This document shows positions 1 to 10,000 of a stretch of DNA of 64,000 nt, in pieces (position 1 is the stretch's first letter; the number at the start of each line of letters is the position of its first letter). The notes beneath the pieces are model-generated. The model did not search any database and was not told the origin of the DNA. It saw only the letters and a list, made by a program, of their open reading frames with translations. The stretch is from DATFTE01 sp963840665 (GTDB taxonomy: Bacteria > Acidobacteriota > Terriglobia > Terriglobales > Acidobacteriaceae), in assembly GCA_963840665.1 (NCBI GenBank), contig CAWIZO010000010.1, positions 682,001 to 746,000 of the forward strand. Direction: 5' to 3'. The position numbers and the translations under genes are program-made.

Positions 1-3000
1 ATGGAAAGTTAGACCTAGTAGTCACCAGCTGCTGTGGCGCTCGCGGTATTGTGGGCGTGCTACTGGGTAATGGAGACGGCACCTTCCAACCGGTGACGAC
101 TTATGATTCGGGCGGCCTCTACGCTCTCACGGTGGCGGTCGCGGACGTGAACCACGACGGCCATCCGGATCTCGTGGTAGCGAACGCCACCAGTATCTCC
201 GTGGGCGTGCTGTTAGGGAATGGAGATGGTACTTTCCAGGCCGCGGTGGCCTACGGATCAGGGGGAGTGGACTTCACATCTTCAGTCGCAATCGGCGACG
301 TGAACGGAGACGGTAATCCTGATTTATTGGTGGTGAACGAAGACAGCACTGCCCTGAACAGCTCGGTCGGCGTTCTGCTTGGCAATTCTGACGGCACCTT
401 TCAAACCGCAGTGCCGTACGGCTCAGGTGGGACCGGAGCGGATTCGGTTGCGGTCGCTGACGTGAACGGCGACGGCATGCTCGACCTCGTGGTGGCCAAC
501 TGCGGTAGCAGTGCCTGTAACAGCGGCACCGGAGTCCTTGGCGTCTTGCTGGGAAATGGCGACGGAACGTTCCAACCGGCGGTCACCTACGGTTCAGGAG
601 GAAGCGCCACCAACATTTCGGTCGCGATCGCAGACGTCGATAAAGACGGCAAGCCTGATCTGATTTGCGCGAATGATAGCGGCCTGGTGGGGGTCTTGTT
701 GGGTAACGGGGACGGAACCTTCCAAACCGTCATCACCTACTCCGCAGGTCCCGGCTCGCAATCTGTAGCAGCCGCCGATTTCAACAAAGACGGCAAGATA
801 GATCTCATGGTGGCAATTGACATTGCGAACAGTGCGGGCGTGCTTCTCAACACCAGCGCGACCGCAACCACGACCGCTCTGCAGACAATGCCCAATCCCT
901 CAGCCTTCGAAGAGGCTGTGACTTTCACGGCCACGGTAACACCGCTCGGCTCCGGAATTCCGACTGGCACGGTCACCTTCACCGATGGGACTACGACTCT
1001 AGGCACCTCCACACTGAATGGGAGCGGCGTAGCCACCCTTTCTGCCCTTGGTCTGGCAGTGGGATCCCACTCCGTCACGGCCGCTTATGGCGGCGATTCC
1101 AGCTTCAGCGGCAGCGCTTCTCCTAGAGTCACTCAAACCGTGAGTCAGGCGGCCACGACGCTAACCCTCGGCTCGACTTCCACCCCTGCGGTTTATAACC
1201 AGTCCATCACGTTCACGGCAACCATCTTTCCACAGTTCGGCGGATCTGCGACAGGCACAGTTAACTTCATGGACGGCACGACGCTAATCGGCGGCGCCGC
1301 TGTAAGCGGAAATAGCGCATCCCTGATCACCAACGCGCTTGCGGTGGGCTTCCACTCTATCGTTGCAATCTACGTGGGAGATTCGAACTTCACAGGCAGC
1401 CAGTCTTCTCCGCTGCCGCAGGTTGTAAACCCGGCTACGACTACGACAGTCGTGACTTCGAACCCCAATCCGTCTGTAGTGCGCCAAGCGGTACTGTTCA
1501 CCGCAACCGTTGCCGGACAATTCGGCGGTAGTGCCACGGGCAGCGTTACCTTCAAAAGCGGGACGACCACGCTGGGCGTGGGAACGGTGACCGCGGGTGT
1601 GGCCTCTTTGAGCGTCACCTTCCCCACCATCGGTACGAAGCTCATCACCGCAGGTTATTCCGGCGATACCAACTTCAGGCCGGGTACTTCGGCAAAATTC
1701 AGCCAGACCGTGACCGGTTCCTTCACCGGCTTTCCTTACGCGGTTGGCCCCATCGTGGTCGCGACCAGTACCACGCCAGAGGCGGAGGAAACCGTCGTCA
1801 CCGATCCCAGCGCTTCGCCCAACCTGGTAGCGGCGATTACCGATTTCTCTGTCCGCTCCGGAGGCCAGGGGACCAACAAATACTCGGTCTCCAACAACTC
1901 CGGCACAACCTGGAGTGACAGCTTCATTCCACTATCCTCTGGATTTCCTATTACCAGCGACGGTGTCACTTGGCAAGAGAACCGTGACCCCTCGATCGCC
2001 GTTGACAAGCAGGAAAATGTTTATCTTTCGGGCGTCTACCAGTTGCTGGCGAGCGGACAGAAAAATGTAAATCCTGCAGCCGGAGTCTATGTTTGCCACG
2101 GCACGCTGCCGAGCGTGGTGTTCACTTCAACCAGTTGCCGTCCTGTTTTCGCTTTTACCTCCAGCGGCAACAACCCGTTTTCTGAGGACAAGCCCAGCAT
2201 CGCCACCGATAACAGCAGCGCAGCGACGTCAGGAAACATCTATGTAACCTGGGTCCACTTCACGAACTGTACGAAGGCTTTCACCTGCAAGGCGAAGTTC
2301 ATTGCCTTTTCCCGTTCCACCGACCACGGGACAACGTGGACCACACCTTTCCCCGTCAGTATCACAGGCACCGATGTGCAGTGGCCGCAGATCGTCGTCG
2401 GCGGCGATGGCACGATTTACATAGCCTTTGAAAGTGTGATCGGCACTGGGACCGGCCAGCACTTTGTCTCCATCTCCAGCGATGGTGGGTTAACGTTTGC
2501 GGCGCCGATCGCAATGACGCCGACCTTCAAGGAACTGTCTTTCACTTCGAAGTATCGCAAGAATAGCGGGCCCAGCATCGCGGTGAGTCCGGTACCGGGC
2601 GCCGAGTACCTCTACGATGTCTATGCTGCGCAAACCCAAACCACAGTCAGCAACGTACAGTTTGTGCGCTCCAACCTTCCTAAGGGCGCGGGAGGATTTA
2701 CCTCGCCCTTCTCCATGAATGACTCAGCCTCGGGGCAGCGCCTGTTCCCGGCCGCCGCAGTAGACACCACCGGAACACTGCACGTAGCCTGGTTGGATAG
2801 CAGAAACTCTTTCTCCGTGGCCATGTACGACGTATACGCAACCTATAGTCAGAACCAGGGCGTGACCTTTGCCCCCAATGCGCGCGTCACACCTGCGCTG
2901 ATTAACTCCCGCACTTCGCAATTCATCGGAGATTACATGGGTCTGACCGTGGACCCCGTGGCCGGAGTCGCACACCCGGTATGGTCGAACGGCAACCTCC

Positions 3001-3026
3001 AGACCACAACTCTCACCATCCATTGA
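1..3026 (+). CDS. FG-GAP/VCBS repeat protein with Ig-like and sialidase-like domains (5' partial)
   Basis: The reading frame is open from base 3, so the true start lies left of the window. Several FG-GAP/VCBS beta-propeller units come first, recognisable by repeats of the type DVNGDGxxDLVV followed by GVLLGNGDGTFQ, covering roughly the first 285 visible residues. About three bacterial Ig-like (Big_3-type) domains follow, each with a GTVTF..G...LG pattern and a YxGDxxF motif. The last 420 residues look like a BNR/sialidase-type propeller (SxDxGxTW-like strips such as SNNSGTTWSDS and SISSDGGLTF). The protein is probably secreted and takes part in surface adhesion or polymer binding; this is inferred from domain types. 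No catalytic residues are claimed. The stop is TGA at 3024-3026, 15 bp from the convergent MOSC gene. Confidence 0.85.
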   Translation, partial: GKLDLVVTSCCGARGIVGVLLGNGDGTFQPVTTYDSGGLYALTVAVADVNHDGHPDLVVANATSISVGVLLGNGDGTFQAAVAYGSGGVDFTSSVAIGDVNGDGNPDLLVVNEDSTALNSSVGVLLGNSDGTFQTAVPYGSGGTGADSVAVADVNGDGMLDLVVANCGSSACNSGTGVLGVLLGNGDGTFQPAVTYGSGGSATNISVAIADVDKDGKPDLICANDSGLVGVLLGNGDGTFQTVITYSAGPGSQSVAAADFNKDGKIDLMVAIDIANSAGVLLNTSATATTTALQTMPNPSAFEEAVTFTATVTPLGSGIPTGTVTFTDGTTTLGTSTLNGSGVATLSALGLAVGSHSVTAAYGGDSSFSGSASPRVTQTVSQAATTLTLGSTSTPAVYNQSITFTATIFPQFGGSATGTVNFMDGTTLIGGAAVSGNSASLITNALAVGFHSIVAIYVGDSNFTGSQSSPLPQVVNPATTTTVVTSNPNPSVVRQAVLFTATVAGQFGGSATGSVTFKSGTTTLGVGTVTAGVASLSVTFPTIGTKLITAGYSGDTNFRPGTSAKFSQTVTGSFTGFPYAVGPIVVATSTTPEAEETVVTDPSASPNLVAAITDFSVRSGGQGTNKYSVSNNSGTTWSDSFIPLSSGFPITSDGVTWQENRDPSIAVDKQENVYLSGVYQLLASGQKNVNPAAGVYVCHGTLPSVVFTSTSCRPVFAFTSSGNNPFSEDKPSIATDNSSAATSGNIYVTWVHFTNCTKAFTCKAKFIAFSRSTDHGTTWTTPFPVSITGTDVQWPQIVVGGDGTIYIAFESVIGTGTGQHFVSISSDGGLTFAAPIAMTPTFKELSFTSKYRKNSGPSIAVSPVPGAEYLYDVYAAQTQTTVSNVQFVRSNLPKGAGGFTSPFSMNDSASGQRLFPAAAVDTTGTLHVAWLDSRNSFSVAMYDVYATYSQNQGVTFAPNARVTPALINSRTSQFIGDYMGLTVDPVAGVAHPVWSNGNLQTTTLTIH

Positions 3027-3041
3027 CGCCGTTCTGCAGGA

Positions 3042-3770
3042 TCATCCCCGGAGGAATACGCTCTGTCCCACTGCAAGGCGGCCGGTGCGAGTGACCGTGC
3101 CATAGATTCCCGCGGTGTTCTCGTGCACACGCACCACCGCCTTCAGCACTTCTGGCGCAGGACTGGCCGAGTCAGGATCGAAGTTCACCATCGAGCAGCG
3201 GATGTCACGCATGGTGACACCGATGGCGGGTGCGTCGTCCCCCTCGCCGAATGAGAGTACACCGCCCACCCACTCGTCCTCCTGGAAGGGAACCGGCCGC
3301 AGTAAACGAACCACAACATTCGGCCGAAATCGTCGCAGGTCCAAACTCCGCCCTGCGAGTCGTCCGATCTTGCTCACTGTATCGGAGGCGATCACAGAAA
3401 TGCTCGCTTCATCGAAGATGCCATGTTTCAACTGCATCATCTGCACGGGAGCACCGTATCGGCGTCCGATCTCGGCCGCCAAGTCCTCCCCGAAGACAGA
3501 CATCTGCTCGCCATCCGGCGTCCGAACGTGCGTAGGCATGTCCCCCCGAGCGCCATCTTCACGCCGCTGTGGCGTAAACCGGACCATGTCCGGAAGCTTG
3601 CTCGCTGAGAGCCACGGGAAATCGCTGTGGTCATTGATCCGACGGAAGGCCAGGCGTCTGTCACCATCGATGCCATGCCAGCCCAGGTTGGCGACTTCGA
3701 GTTGTTCGCCGCCCATGGACTTCACGGGATACCGGAAGATCGCTTCCACATGTCCGATTTCTATGAGCAT
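3042..3770 (-). CDS. MOSC domain-containing protein (YcbX/mARC-like)
   Basis: A 242-residue protein with a MOSC N-terminal beta-barrel segment (residues about 1-75, containing FRYPVKSMGGEQL and GDRRLAF) followed by a MOSC domain with the conserved cysteine in the DIRCSMVNFDPD stretch. MOSC proteins bind or deliver sulfur or molybdenum cofactor; YcbX-type members act in Moco-dependent detoxification of N-hydroxylated compounds. The start at 3770 (MLIEIGHVEAIF) was chosen over an upstream in-frame ATG at 3875 because the family domain begins immediately there and the upstream 35 residues look non-coding. It is divergent from the PerR/katG block and convergent with the FG-GAP gene. The specific substrate cannot be deduced. 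Confidence 0.85.
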   Translation of the reverse strand: MLIEIGHVEAIFRYPVKSMGGEQLEVANLGWHGIDGDRRLAFRRINDHSDFPWLSASKLPDMVRFTPQRREDGARGDMPTHVRTPDGEQMSVFGEDLAAEIGRRYGAPVQMMQLKHGIFDEASISVIASDTVSKIGRLAGRSLDLRRFRPNVVVRLLRPVPFQEDEWVGGVLSFGEGDDAPAIGVTMRDIRCSMVNFDPDSASPAPEVLKAVVRVHENTAGIYGTVTRTGRLAVGQSVFLRG

Positions 3771-3929
3771 GCTCGACTCGATTTGATCCCTCGGGGCAAT
3801 CGCGATCTTATACGCCAACCACGAATCAGCGCCCTGCGTTCCATCCGAGGCGTCTCCGGAGCCAGTGAAGTGCAACCACCGACATCAAAGCGTCTTGGGT
3901 TCGGCGCCCGCCCTCTTAGAGATCACAGG

Positions 3930-3957
3930 TTGACACTGTTCCTGATTGTTTTATAAT
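3930..3957 (+). promoter_or_regulatory. consensus sigma-70 promoter of the Fur/PerR-family gene
   Basis: A perfect -35 TTGACA (3930-3935) and a perfect -10 TATAAT (3952-3957) are separated by 16 bp. The expected transcription start near 3964 leaves a leader of only about 12 nt before the ATG at 3976. This rules out the in-frame ATG at 3946, which lies upstream of the -10. Confidence 0.75.
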
Positions 3958-3965
3958 CATTCTCA
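3951..3965 (+). promoter_or_regulatory. PerR/Fur-type operator overlapping the -10
   Basis: The 15-mer TTATAATCATTCTCA fits the 7-1-7 PerR box (TTATAATnATTATAA) at 12 of 14 specified positions. It sits on the -10 element, the position expected for autorepression by the downstream Fur-family protein. This is inferred from motif similarity only. Confidence 0.6.
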
Positions 3966-3975
3966 TCCGATAATC

Positions 3976-4404
3976 ATGCGCTTCACCCATGAACAGTTCC
4001 GTGAACTGGCCGCGAAGCACGGTTTGGCCGTCACCCACCAGCGTCAGGTCGTCTATGAGGCCGTCATCGCTTCCCACGGACACTATTCCCCGGAAGACAT
4101 ATACGCTGCGGTCCGGCGTCGCATTCCATCGATTTCTCTCGCGACCGTGTACAACAATCTGCGGCTTTTTATCGAGTGTGGGTTGCTGCGAGAGGTCACT
4201 CCTCATGCGTCCACCTTGCGCGTGGACGGCAATCTCGAACCTCATCACCACCTGGTCTGCTCCCGCTGCAAATCGGTCCACGACATCGAAGGAGAATTCA
4301 TCGATTTCAATCGCTTATCCAAACAACTGCCGGAAGGCTTTGATCTGAGGCAACCTCTTGTCGAGGTCTTTGGCCTCTGTCGCCGCTGCCGTGCAAAAAA
4401 GTAG
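3976..4404 (+). CDS. Fur/PerR-family metal-dependent transcriptional repressor
   Basis: A 142-residue Fur-family protein. An N-terminal winged helix (residues 1-80) contains the family strip SLATVYNNLRLF. The dimerisation/metal domain has VDGNLEPHHHLVCSRC and a second CxxC near the C-terminus (GLCRRC), together forming the structural Cys4 zinc site. Location directly upstream of katG, with a PerR-like box over its own promoter, points to a peroxide-sensing PerR role rather than iron-sensing Fur; this is inferred. The start at 3976 is fixed by the promoter at 3930-3957. Stop and katG start are 45 bp apart, compatible with co-transcription or a second operator in the gap. Confidence 0.9.
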   Translation: MRFTHEQFRELAAKHGLAVTHQRQVVYEAVIASHGHYSPEDIYAAVRRRIPSISLATVYNNLRLFIECGLLREVTPHASTLRVDGNLEPHHHLVCSRCKSVHDIEGEFIDFNRLSKQLPEGFDLRQPLVEVFGLCRRCRAKK

Positions 4405-4421
4405 TTTTTTTCACGCACTAC

Positions 4422-4435
4422 CTAATCAATATTAG
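4422..4435. promoter_or_regulatory. inverted repeat before katG, possible second PerR operator
   Basis: CTAAT-CAAT-ATTAG is a perfect 5-4-5 inverted repeat just upstream of the katG ribosome binding site (GAAGGA, 4435-4440). It is AT-rich like PerR/Fur boxes but does not have the 7-1-7 spacing, so the assignment is tentative. Confidence 0.35.
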
Positions 4436-4449
4436 AAGGATGGAAACCT

Positions 4450-6702
4450 ATGGAAAATACACTCGCGACTTCATCGGGGAGTGTCGCCCCCGAAGCTAAA
4501 GAAAAGAACACCGCAACCGAATCGAAGTGCCCCGTAGCGCATGGCCCTCGCCAATCCCGCACGAATGTTGACTGGTGGCCGAATCAGGTAAATGTGAAGG
4601 TCCTGCACCAGCACTCCCCCCTGTCCGATCCGATGGGCAAGGAGTTCAATTACGCGGAAGAGTTCAAAACGCTCGACCTGAACGCGGTAGTCAAGGACCT
4701 GCATGCCTTGATGACCGACTCGCAGGATTGGTGGCCGGCCGACTTTGGCCACTATGGGCCGCTTTTCATTCGTATGGCATGGCACAGCGCCGGTACCTAC
4801 CGCATCGGCGATGGCCGCGGCGGTGCCGGAGCCGGTCAGCAACGCTTCGCGCCGCTCAATAGCTGGCCCGACAACGTCAACCTCGACAAAGCGCGCCGCC
4901 TGCTGTGGCCGATCAAGCAAAAATACGGCCGGAAAATTTCCTGGGCCGATCTCATGATTCTCGCCGGCAACGTCGCCCTCGAATCGATGGGCTTCAAGAC
5001 CTTCGGCTTTGGCGGCGGTCGCGTCGATACATGGGAGCCCGAAGAGGACATCTATTGGGGCCCCGAAGGCACGTGGCTGGCTGACGAGCGTTACTCCGGA
5101 GATCGTGACCTCCAGAATCCTCTCGGCGCAGTGCAGATGGGTCTGATCTACGTGAATCCAGAAGGGCCCAATGGAAAGCCGGATCCCATCGCTGCGGCGC
5201 GTGACATCCGTGAGACCTTCGCCCGCATGGCGATGAATGACGAAGAGACAGTTGCACTCATTGCCGGCGGTCACACCTTCGGAAAAACCCACGGCGCCGG
5301 CGTCCCCACTCAATATGTAGGCCCCGAACCAGAAGGTGCCGGCATCGAAGATCAAGGCCTCGGATGGAAAAATAAACTTGGCAAAGGTCATGGTGGTGAC
5401 ACCATCGGCAGCGGCCTGGAAGTCACTTGGACCACCACGCCTACCAAGTGGAGCAACAACTTCTTCACCAACCTGTTCAGCTACGAATGGGAACTGACGA
5501 AGAGTCCGGCCGGTGCGCATCAGTGGACGCCGAAAAATGGCGGCGGCAACGGCACAGTGCCGGATGCCCACAATCCATCGAAGCATCACGCACCATCCAT
5601 GCTGACCACTGACCTCGCCCTGCGCTTCGACCCTGCGTACGAAAAAATCTCACGGCGCTTCTACGAGCATCCCGATCAGTTCGCCGACGCTTTTGCTCGC
5701 GCGTGGTTCAAGCTGACCCACCGCGACATGGGACCGATCGCGCGCTATCTTGGCCCGCTCGTTCCTAAGGAAACCCTGGTCTGGCAAGACCCTGTTCCCG
5801 CCGTAAATCATAAGTTGATCGACGATCAGGACATTGCCGCTCTGAAGGCGAAGATCCTCAAATCCGGATTGTCCATCTCCCAACTGGTCACCACTGCCTG
5901 GGCCTCGGCGGCATCGTTCCGCGGCTCCGACAAGCGCGGTGGCGCGAACGGGGCTCGCATTCGCCTCACCCCTCAAAAGGATTGGGAAGTCAACCAGCCC
6001 GCCGAGCTGCCCAAGGTTCTGCAGAAGCTCGAAGCGATCCAAAAGGAATTCAACAGCTCGCAATCGGGTGGGAAGAAAGTCTCGCTTGCAGACCTGATCA
6101 TTCTGGGCGGCGATGCGGCCATCGAGGAAGCCGCAAAAAAGGCTGGGCACGCCGTGAAGCTACCCTTCTCGCCGGGACGCACCGATGCTTCGCAGGAACA
6201 GACCGACGTCCACTCCTTCTCGGTAATGGAGCCGGTCGCTGACGGCTTCCGCAACTATCTCCGCAGCGGACAGATCATGTCCGCGGAAGAGTTGCTGGTG
6301 GATCGGGCGCAGTTGCTGACTCTAACTGCCCCCGAGATGACAGTTCTTGTAGCTGGCCTGCGCGTTCTCGGCGCAAATGCGGGGAAGTCCGCTCACGGCG
6401 TCTTCACCAAGCGGCCAGGAACGCTGACCAACGACTTCTTCGTCAATCTGCTCGACATGAGCACGCAATGGCAGCCATCTAACGAATCCAATGGCTCAGG
6501 AACCGTGTACGAGGGGCGTGACCGGAAGACGAACGAGGTCAAGTGGACCGGCACCCGTGTCGACCTGATCTTCGGTTCGCAATCGCAGCTACGTGCCCTC
6601 GCGGAAGTCTATGCCAGCGCGGACTCGAACGAGAAGTTCGTGAACGACTTCGCCGCTGCGTGGAACAAAGTAATGAACCTCGATCGCTACGACGTTGCTT
6701 AA
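4450..6702 (+). CDS. katG: catalase-peroxidase KatG
   Basis: A 750-residue bifunctional haem catalase-peroxidase that breaks down H2O2. It is full length for the two-domain family. Distal-site residues are R108, W111 and H112 in RMAWHSAGTYR. The Met-Tyr-Trp adduct needed for catalase activity is predicted as W111-Y234-M260. The proximal haem ligand is H275 in GGHTFGKTHG. The C-terminal half is the degenerate second peroxidase domain. The ATG at 4450 follows GAAGGA by 9 nt. Downstream of a PerR-type regulator gene, so it is probably the main peroxide-inducible target, and is followed by a strong terminator hairpin. No key residue is missing. Confidence 0.98.
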   Translation: MENTLATSSGSVAPEAKEKNTATESKCPVAHGPRQSRTNVDWWPNQVNVKVLHQHSPLSDPMGKEFNYAEEFKTLDLNAVVKDLHALMTDSQDWWPADFGHYGPLFIRMAWHSAGTYRIGDGRGGAGAGQQRFAPLNSWPDNVNLDKARRLLWPIKQKYGRKISWADLMILAGNVALESMGFKTFGFGGGRVDTWEPEEDIYWGPEGTWLADERYSGDRDLQNPLGAVQMGLIYVNPEGPNGKPDPIAAARDIRETFARMAMNDEETVALIAGGHTFGKTHGAGVPTQYVGPEPEGAGIEDQGLGWKNKLGKGHGGDTIGSGLEVTWTTTPTKWSNNFFTNLFSYEWELTKSPAGAHQWTPKNGGGNGTVPDAHNPSKHHAPSMLTTDLALRFDPAYEKISRRFYEHPDQFADAFARAWFKLTHRDMGPIARYLGPLVPKETLVWQDPVPAVNHKLIDDQDIAALKAKILKSGLSISQLVTTAWASAASFRGSDKRGGANGARIRLTPQKDWEVNQPAELPKVLQKLEAIQKEFNSSQSGGKKVSLADLIILGGDAAIEEAAKKAGHAVKLPFSPGRTDASQEQTDVHSFSVMEPVADGFRNYLRSGQIMSAEELLVDRAQLLTLTAPEMTVLVAGLRVLGANAGKSAHGVFTKRPGTLTNDFFVNLLDMSTQWQPSNESNGSGTVYEGRDRKTNEVKWTGTRVDLIFGSQSQLRALAEVYASADSNEKFVNDFAAAWNKVMNLDRYDVA

Positions 6703-6738
6703 GCTCGGCGAAAAAGAAAGCTGAGCAAAATCAATATG

Positions 6739-6765
6739 ACGCGGGCGCCCTCGCCCGCGTTTTTT
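6739..6765 (+). terminator. rho-independent terminator after katG, built from the REP-like palindrome
   Basis: The 8-bp stem ACGCGGGC/GCCCGCGT with a 6-nt loop is followed by six Ts. The same palindrome recurs elsewhere in the window (23485, 24473, 35698, 41149, 42255), so here a dispersed repeat appears to serve as terminator. Confidence 0.7.
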
Positions 6766-7066
6766 ATTTGCACAATGATCCCGATGGGTGGCCACATTTC
6801 GCGCTTTTCGAAGTGCCAGCCCTGAGCGCAGCCGAAGACCTGATCTGTCATCTTGAGCCGACTCGCCGTGCAGTCGAAAGAACTTGCGACTTCCCGAAGC
6901 GGCGAGGACCCCGAGAAGGATTCCCACCACAGGAGGCAACATGAAAACCGTGAACGTCCGGTCTGTCACCGTATTCCACCGCTAAATGTGCACCAGTTCG
7001 TCCTCGAGAGAGCCTCGTCGGTCGTATGAATGATCGAGCTGGACGAAAAATTGACGCGTATGTCTG
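6766..7066. other. intergenic, no gene supported
   Basis: No convincing coding sequence. A 14-codon ORF at 6941-6985 has a good Shine-Dalgarno (AGGAGG) but no recognisable product. The rest of the stretch shows nothing. Confidence 0.5.
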
Positions 7067-10000
7067 CTACGGAAGCGTGACCACAATTGGGCCTATGATT
7101 TTCTGATTATTGAAATCGCTGTTTAACAGAGCCGCCTGCACGACGACGGGAATGCTGGCACTAGTCGGTGGAGGGTTCCCGCCACCGGTTCCGCCTCCGT
7201 TGCCGCCAGTCCCGCTAGTGCTTCCTCCTCCGCACGCCACCAAGCTTGCCAAAGTTAGCAGACACAGAACAGCAGAGAAAACTTTGGATCGCCGTCGCAG
7301 GACGATGGCAAACGGAACGGGGATGAGCCACAGGAAGAGGCCAGTGAGCCTAAAAGAACTGCGCTCAACTGTGTTCGAACCGGGTCGCGAGACAGTCAAC
7401 GTAATTACGCTCGATGTGCCGTCCGCAAGCGTAATGGAACTGGGAGAGGCAGAGCATGTGACCGTCGTGGTGGTGGGCTGGCAACCGATCGTGATGCTGT
7501 TGCTGTAGTGGTTGATCGAATCGATGGTGAGATTGAACGTCGCCGATTGTCCCGGAGCAAGGGTCGCCGTCGTCTGGCTCAACGTTGCGGAAAAGTCTCC
7601 TACCCGCAGAGTACCGTTGATGGTATGAGAGGTCGCATTGTCCTGCCCGCTGATCTGGAAAGGGTAATCTTGCGGCTTGAGTTGCGAGCTGTTGATAGCC
7701 AAGGCCGTGGATCCGCCATTCGTCGAGAGAATGCCGGATGCCCCGCAATTTGCCCCGGTGGGCAGTCCTGAACAAGTCAGAGTAATGTTCTCATTCAGGC
7801 CATTCGTAGCCGTAGAGCTAATGGTGGGAAATACCTGTCCCGTAGGCCCCATGGTCACGATTGCCGGACTTAGATTGAGGGCGAAATCTCCGATACCCAA
7901 AGTGAGCGTCACCGAGGCCTGGAAGAATCCGTCCGTCGAGGCAATTTGTACGGGGAAGGTTCCAAACGGAGTTGAGGTGGACGTGTTCACCGTGAAGTTC
8001 ACACCCGTAGTTTGCCCGGGCAACAGGTTACTCGAGTTGCTCGCAAATGAACACGACGAGTTTGCCGGTAGTCCGATGCATTGAAATGAGGAGAAGGTAC
8101 CGGAATATCCACCTTCGCTGGTTAAGTCAAGGGTCAGGGAGAAGCTCTCCCCTGGTCCTACTGCGTAGAAGTCCTGATACAGAAGATAGACGCCGTTGAG
8201 CAGCGTGGACATGACTCCTACATTCAAGTTGGGGTTGGGTCTATAACCGTAGGCGACCGCGGTCTGCGAGCCGAACGTCGCGTAAAGAGCGACGATATGT
8301 GTGGGATCGTATGCAGAGCCCAGAGTGAAATTGAAGCTTTGGGTTTGCTGGCCTGCGGCGAAGGTGACGGAGGCAGGAATCTGGATTGCCGGGTCACTCG
8401 CTATCAGGCTAACAGTCTGGGTTGAGCTGGCGGGCAGGTCGAGGGTCACGGTGGCAGTGTCGGAATTACCCAGGATGGGGTCGGAATCGATGGAGATATC
8501 GAGCGAGGGGGCGGCCGCTCCGGGGATCGTATGGAAGGACGAGGTGAATCCCACGACTTCGACGAGATCGGCGAGACCGTCGCCGTTGAAGTCGGCTCCT
8601 ACGAACGGATCGCTGACACTTTGGAGCTGATAGACATGTCCCGTGACATCAAATTTGCCGTTGCCCAAGCCTTGCAGGACGCGAAAGCGCGGCTCGATCA
8701 GGGAACCGTTTGGGTTTGGAAAATAGCGATAGGCAATGTCGAGGATGCCATCTCCGTTGAAATCGGCGAGAACCACGGGATCAAAGGATGGTGCGGCTGA
8801 TCCGCCTAAGGTTAGTGTTGGTTGCTGCTGGAAGGTCCCGTTCGCCTGACCGAGGTAAACAGTAACGGCAGGCGTGAAATAAAACTGAGCGCCCACGTCC
8901 TGCGTCGGATCTTTTTTCTGCACTAGATCGACATAGCCGTCACCGTTCAGATCGCCCACCGCGACCGCTCCAAAGTTCGCGATCAAGGTCTTTGGAGCCT
9001 GGAAGGTACCGTTTCCGTTTCCCAGAACCTCTACCAGGTCATCGCCGCTCGACACCCATCCGCCGTTGCCATTCAGACCAATGAGCAAGTCGAGTTTGCC
9101 ATCGTGATTCAGGTCCGCAACGATGAGTTGCTCGTAAGAGATGCCCTGAGGAAAGTTGGGAAAGGTCTGCGCTGCGAGCTGCATGAACGTACCGTCGCCG
9201 CGACCCAGGAAGACGTCAAACTCCCAATTGGCAATGTTGGCATCGGTGCCGAGTACGAGGAAGTCCAGTTTGCCGTCCTGGTTGAAGTCTCCACTGACGA
9301 CCTTGAGAGGATTGGGCAAGGTGGCGAGCATTGTCGGAGCAGCGAACGATCCGTCGCCGTTGCCGGGGAAGAACGTTACGTCGAAAGGCGGTTGGTACGA
9401 GTCCGCGAAAACAACGTCGGCTTTGCCGGGATTGCGGAAGTCTCCGGCTACGAGCAACGGCACAGGGATGGTGTCACCGATCGAGATGGGAGTGCGCACG
9501 GCAGGGAGGAACTTCCCCGAACCATTATTAAGCATTGCGGTCAATTGCTCAGGAACGCCCGAATAAGTTCCTATTTCAACGAGGAGGAGGTCAGGCTTGC
9601 CATCGCCGTTTAGATCCACCGCTTGAGTCGGGCCATACGGGTAAGGAGCGTTTACGGCTCCCAGCAGATATCCGATGGCCTCGCCCTGAGGTCCGTCATA
9701 ATTGCCTGATCCATCATTCAGGAAAAGGCTCGCGCGGTTCTCGAGCGAGTCGGCAGTGATGATCTCTGGTTTATTGTCTCCGTTAAAGTCCGCTGCAGTG
9801 AGAGAAAATGCATTAGTCTCTCCCCGGTAAACCTGGGCGGGCGAGACATTGCCGGTGCCGTCGCCTTTGAGGACTGAGACCAGATATCCACCTTCGTTGC
9901 CGTAGCCTCCTCCGCCGACAAAATAGAAAGCTGCGGAACCTATGACGTCAAGGTGCCCGTCTCCGTTGACATCTGCGAGTTTGAGGGCGGGTTCGATGTC

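Noticed and set aside
4471..5589. 372-codon minus-strand ORF inside katG
   Set aside because: Antisense shadow of a clearly conserved catalase-peroxidase; low-complexity composition without any domain.
6941..6985. 14-codon ORF with AGGAGG upstream
   Set aside because: Too short to judge, with no attenuator structure or downstream gene to make it a leader peptide.
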